Positions 61,880-64,000 of a stretch of 64,000 nt of DNA are shown here, one piece after another. Source of the DNA: Natrarchaeobaculum sulfurireducens (GTDB lineage: Archaea > Halobacteriota > Halobacteria > Halobacteriales > Natrialbaceae); the NCBI RefSeq assembly GCF_003430825.1, contig NZ_CP024047.1, positions 186,001 to 250,000 on the forward strand. The letters are read 5' to 3'. The translations under genes were made by a program, and so were the position numbers. Each line of letters begins with the position of its first letter. Positions within the stretch are counted from its first letter, which is position 1. The notes under the pieces are model-generated. The model was not told where the DNA came from. It saw nothing but the letters and a program-made list of their open reading frames with translations, and ran no database searches.

Positions 61880-62457
61880 TGAAGCCGGGGGTACGGGCGC
61901 TCGGAATCGCCGAGTCGTACAGTGATAGCTCCGACCGAAGTACGCTCGCAGGAGCCGTCGTCCGCGCCGACGGCGTCCTCGATGGGCTCGCCTACGACTC
62001 GTGTACCGTCGGCGGCACCGACGCGACCGACGCCGTCGGTTCGCTCGCCGGCGAACTCGCCCGGCCCGACGTCCAGTACGTCCTGGTTGGCACCGTTGCA
62101 CCCGCCTGGTACAACCTGCTCGCACTCGCGCGCGTCCACGCGGTCGTCGACCGACCGGTGCTCGCAGTCACATTCGAGGCGAGTCCCGGCCTCGAGCCTG
62201 CCCTGCGTGAAGCGTTTTCGGGTGACGCCCTCGAGCGACGTCTCGAGACCTACCACGCGTTACCCCCACGGCGCGAACTGTCGGTCAACGACGAGACGGT
62301 CTACGTCAGACACCTCGGTTGCGACGCCGCAGCGGCTGCCGACGTCGTCCGAGCGTTCACCCCCGCGGGCGGCCGTCCGGAACCCGTCCGAGCGGCCCGC
62401 GTGGCGGCTCGAGCCGGCGATTCGTACGCACGAGCGCTCGATGAAAGGCCCGGTTGA
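61879..62457 (+). CDS. DUF99 family protein, endonuclease V-like fold
   Basis: The 192-residue protein has KPGVRALGIAESYSDSSDRS, TLAGAVVRADGVLDGLAYDS and RPDVQYVLVGTVAPAWYNLL, ALARVHAVVDRPVLAVTFEA, typical of DUF99. The fold is related to endonuclease V, but the catalytic Asp/Glu set is only partly kept, so enzymatic activity is doubtful. It is translationally coupled to the DUF5786 gene. Confidence 0.87.
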   Translation: MKPGVRALGIAESYSDSSDRSTLAGAVVRADGVLDGLAYDSCTVGGTDATDAVGSLAGELARPDVQYVLVGTVAPAWYNLLALARVHAVVDRPVLAVTFEASPGLEPALREAFSGDALERRLETYHALPPRRELSVNDETVYVRHLGCDAAAAADVVRAFTPAGGRPEPVRAARVAARAGDSYARALDERPG

Positions 62458-62607
62458 CAGTCTCTGTTAGTGACCTGTCGCGTCGCGGTGCGGTGTCTGA
62501 TACTCGCCCTCGGCTTTCGACGCTTGACGCGGGCGTGGCGTCGCCGGAACACGCCCGTTCGGACGTCGACCCGAAAGAGCTAGTACCGTCCCACCTGACC
62601 CACGGGT

Positions 62608-63204
62608 ATGAGCGAGATGGAGGACCTCTGTGTAACGGCGTGTACGCGTTGTCCGGCGCTGGTCGACTCCCGGAGCCGGATCGTCAACGGAACGGGTCCC
62701 GAGGACGCCGACCTGCTGTTCGTCGGCGAGGGTCCCGGTGCGAACGAGGACGCCGAAGGTGAGCCGTTCGTCGGCCGCAGCGGTACCGTTCTCGACGACG
62801 GGCTTCGGGACGTCGGCCTCGCCCGCGCGGACGTCCGGATCACCAACTGCGTCCGCTGTCGCCCACCCGAGAACCGCGACCCCACCGGTGAGGAACTCGA
62901 ACACTGCCGGGGCTATCTCGAGACCGAAATCGACCGGCTGGATCCCGAGGTGATCGTCACGCTCGGGAAAGTCCCAAGCGAACACCTCCTCGAGCGATCG
63001 GTCGCGGTAACGAACGAAGCCGGAACGCTCGAGGACGTCCGCATCGGCGGGGAACCCCGGCGACTGTTGATCTGTGTCCACCCCGCGGCGACGCTGTACG
63101 ACCGCAGCCAAAAGGAGACGTTCACGGCGGCGCTCGAGCGGGCCGCGGAACTGGCCGGCGTTGGTGAGGGCGGGAGCGGACAGACGCGACTGGACGGCTT
63201 CTGA
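62608..63204 (+). CDS. uracil-DNA glycosylase family protein (type 4/5-like)
   Basis: The 198-residue protein has an Fe-S type N-terminus CVTACTRCPALVDSRSRIV, motif A LLFVGEGPGANEDAEGEPFV followed by GRSG, a second Cys pair in ITNCVRCRPPENRDPTGEEL with EHCRGYL, and motif B CVHPAAT. It removes uracil from DNA at the start of base-excision repair. An alternative start is the ATG nine bases downstream. Confidence 0.9.
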   Translation: MSEMEDLCVTACTRCPALVDSRSRIVNGTGPEDADLLFVGEGPGANEDAEGEPFVGRSGTVLDDGLRDVGLARADVRITNCVRCRPPENRDPTGEELEHCRGYLETEIDRLDPEVIVTLGKVPSEHLLERSVAVTNEAGTLEDVRIGGEPRRLLICVHPAATLYDRSQKETFTAALERAAELAGVGEGGSGQTRLDGF

Positions 63205-63367
63205 GGCTACCGTCCAGCAGTTTGGCGTTCTAGCTCCCAGTTACTCGCGGATCGGTGCCGACAGTGCCAGCCGGTTTCGTCGGCTGCTACCGCTGGGTGT
63301 CTCTTCCTCGCCGCACGGAATCGGACTGTGTCCGAGATGGCCAACCGAGAGTGCCCAGTCTACACCG

Positions 63368-63600
63368 ATGCCTACTCGGACGGAGTCCGATGTCTTTCGC
63401 ATCGGAGCCGCGGCGGACATGCTTCAGCTCTTCGCCGACGCCCACGAGACGGCGGTTACCATCCCGGACCTCGTCGACGCGACAGGGGTCGCTCGCTTGC
63501 CGGATTGGCCGACCATCGACCCCTTCGACAGTATTGGTGCCGTCCGGGTTCGAGAGCCGTCACAACGACACTCCGTCTCGATCGCCCAGGATGTCTGTGT
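63368..63600 (+). pseudogene. 5' fragment of an HTH-nucleotidyltransferase gene
   Basis: The frame from an ATG at 63368 begins SDVFRIGAAADMLQLFADAH, ETAVTIPDLVDATGV, a winged-helix start seen in haloarchaeal HTH-MNT nucleotidyltransferase proteins. The recognition part then degenerates (ARLPDWPTIDPFDSIGAVRV, REPSQRHSVSIAQD) and the catalytic GS-x9-D-x-D domain is absent. The continuing frame becomes basic and atypical. It seems to be a truncated, decayed copy. Confidence 0.5.
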
Positions 63601-63848
63601 GCTGAAACGGAGCGATAGCTGGTGTCTTCGGACTCTCCGCCCTCGTTCGCGGCTCGAGCGTCGACCCGAACGAGTCAGTATCCTAACGTTCTTTACGATT
63701 GGTTGGGTACCAAACAGACGCGCACGAAAGTGCGCAGCGAGCCGGAGTCCACGGCACCAACCAAGCACTCCGGCTCACAAACGGCCCCCGCATCGCGGGA
63801 GCACGTCATGCTTTCAGTCGGTGAAATAAAGACCTGCCGACGTATTGC

Positions 63849-63869
63849 CGAACCAGTGTCACTGGTTCG
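63849..63869. repeat. perfect 10-bp inverted repeat
   Basis: CGAACCAGTG and CACTGGTTCG flank a single T. It lies 51 nt before the ATG of the last gene and may be an operator for it, or a terminator of the broken gene upstream. Confidence 0.6.
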
Positions 63870-63919
63870 CTAGCTGGGCTGCTCGCCGCGACGCCGGGGT
63901 CGACTATCGAAGTTCCACT

Positions 63920-64000
63920 ATGGTTTCGAAAGTCACCCTTCGCTGCGACTGTGGCACCGACATCTGCACGGACCCACCCGATGGCACGGTCACGTGTCCG
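63920..64000 (+). CDS. Cys-rich protein, 3' end outside window
   Basis: Only the first 27 codons are present: MVSKVTLRCDCGTDICTDPP, DGTVTCP. The CDC...C...C spacing suggests a zinc ribbon or similar metal site. An inverted repeat at 63849-63869 precedes it. Family unknown. Confidence 0.45.
   Translation, partial: MVSKVTLRCDCGTDICTDPPDGTVTCP

Overview
The window looks like a chromosome segment of a halophilic archaeon. GC is high, the proteins are very acidic, CTCGAG-type codon pairs are frequent, and many starts are leaderless with a TATA-like box about 27 nt upstream. Marker genes include tandem CetZ tubulins, archaeal SecG (Sec61-beta), aIF2-gamma, RpoE/Spt4, L40e, Tat-exported lipoproteins and F420 enzymes. 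A member of the Natrialbaceae is likely, but that is inference from style.

Layout. 0-12 kb is mostly housekeeping: two CetZ genes, an FAD-Rieske oxidoreductase, a frameshifted acidic protein, NADPH:F420 reductase, thioredoxin, a stress protein, secG, pdxT, a bifunctional-nuclease-family protein, hisE, a Cys-rich copper-binding-type protein and a Sua5 protein. 12-14 kb carries an IS1341-type tnpB with hairpins at both sides and a stub of an interrupted gene. 14-18 kb holds a HemG-like flavodoxin, membrane proteins, a DHH phosphoesterase and two stress proteins. 18.1-20.9 kb is a low-GC island with two lipoproteins and an IS5-type transposase, bounded by two copies of the 3' end of an acetyltransferase gene. 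21-27 kb has the intact acetyltransferase, another stress protein, an AAA+ ATPase with a His-Asp tail, DUF2237, a PhnP-like hydrolase and DUF5787.

27.4-47.8 kb is a phosphate-acquisition region: a phosphonate/phosphate importer (phnDCEE, with phnD frameshifted in a C6 run) plus a HAD phosphatase; a ugp-type importer (ugpBAEC); and a pstSCAB operon ending in two PhoU-family genes, with a third, divergent AbrB-PhoU gene upstream. The phn and ugp promoters share an AT-rich element at the same distance from the start codon, and a related sequence lies within a palindromic region before pstS, so common control by phosphate is likely. Two nearly identical 78-80 bp palindromic elements in opposite orientation lie at 32.5 and 40.1 kb; the first abuts the point where a DUF7511-like gene is broken off.

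47.8-64 kb returns to housekeeping genes: an ArsC-type phosphatase, an odd cupredoxin, the aIF2-gamma/PIN/rpoE/spt4/dephospho-CoA kinase cluster, a geranylgeranyl-reductase-family protein, a MATE exporter, a SpoIIM-type membrane protein, rhodanese/metallo-beta-lactamase proteins, tsr3, rpl40e, DUF5786/DUF99 and a uracil-DNA glycosylase. Near the right edge are a broken HTH-nucleotidyltransferase gene and the start of a Cys-rich protein. No rRNA, tRNA or CRISPR array was recognised.
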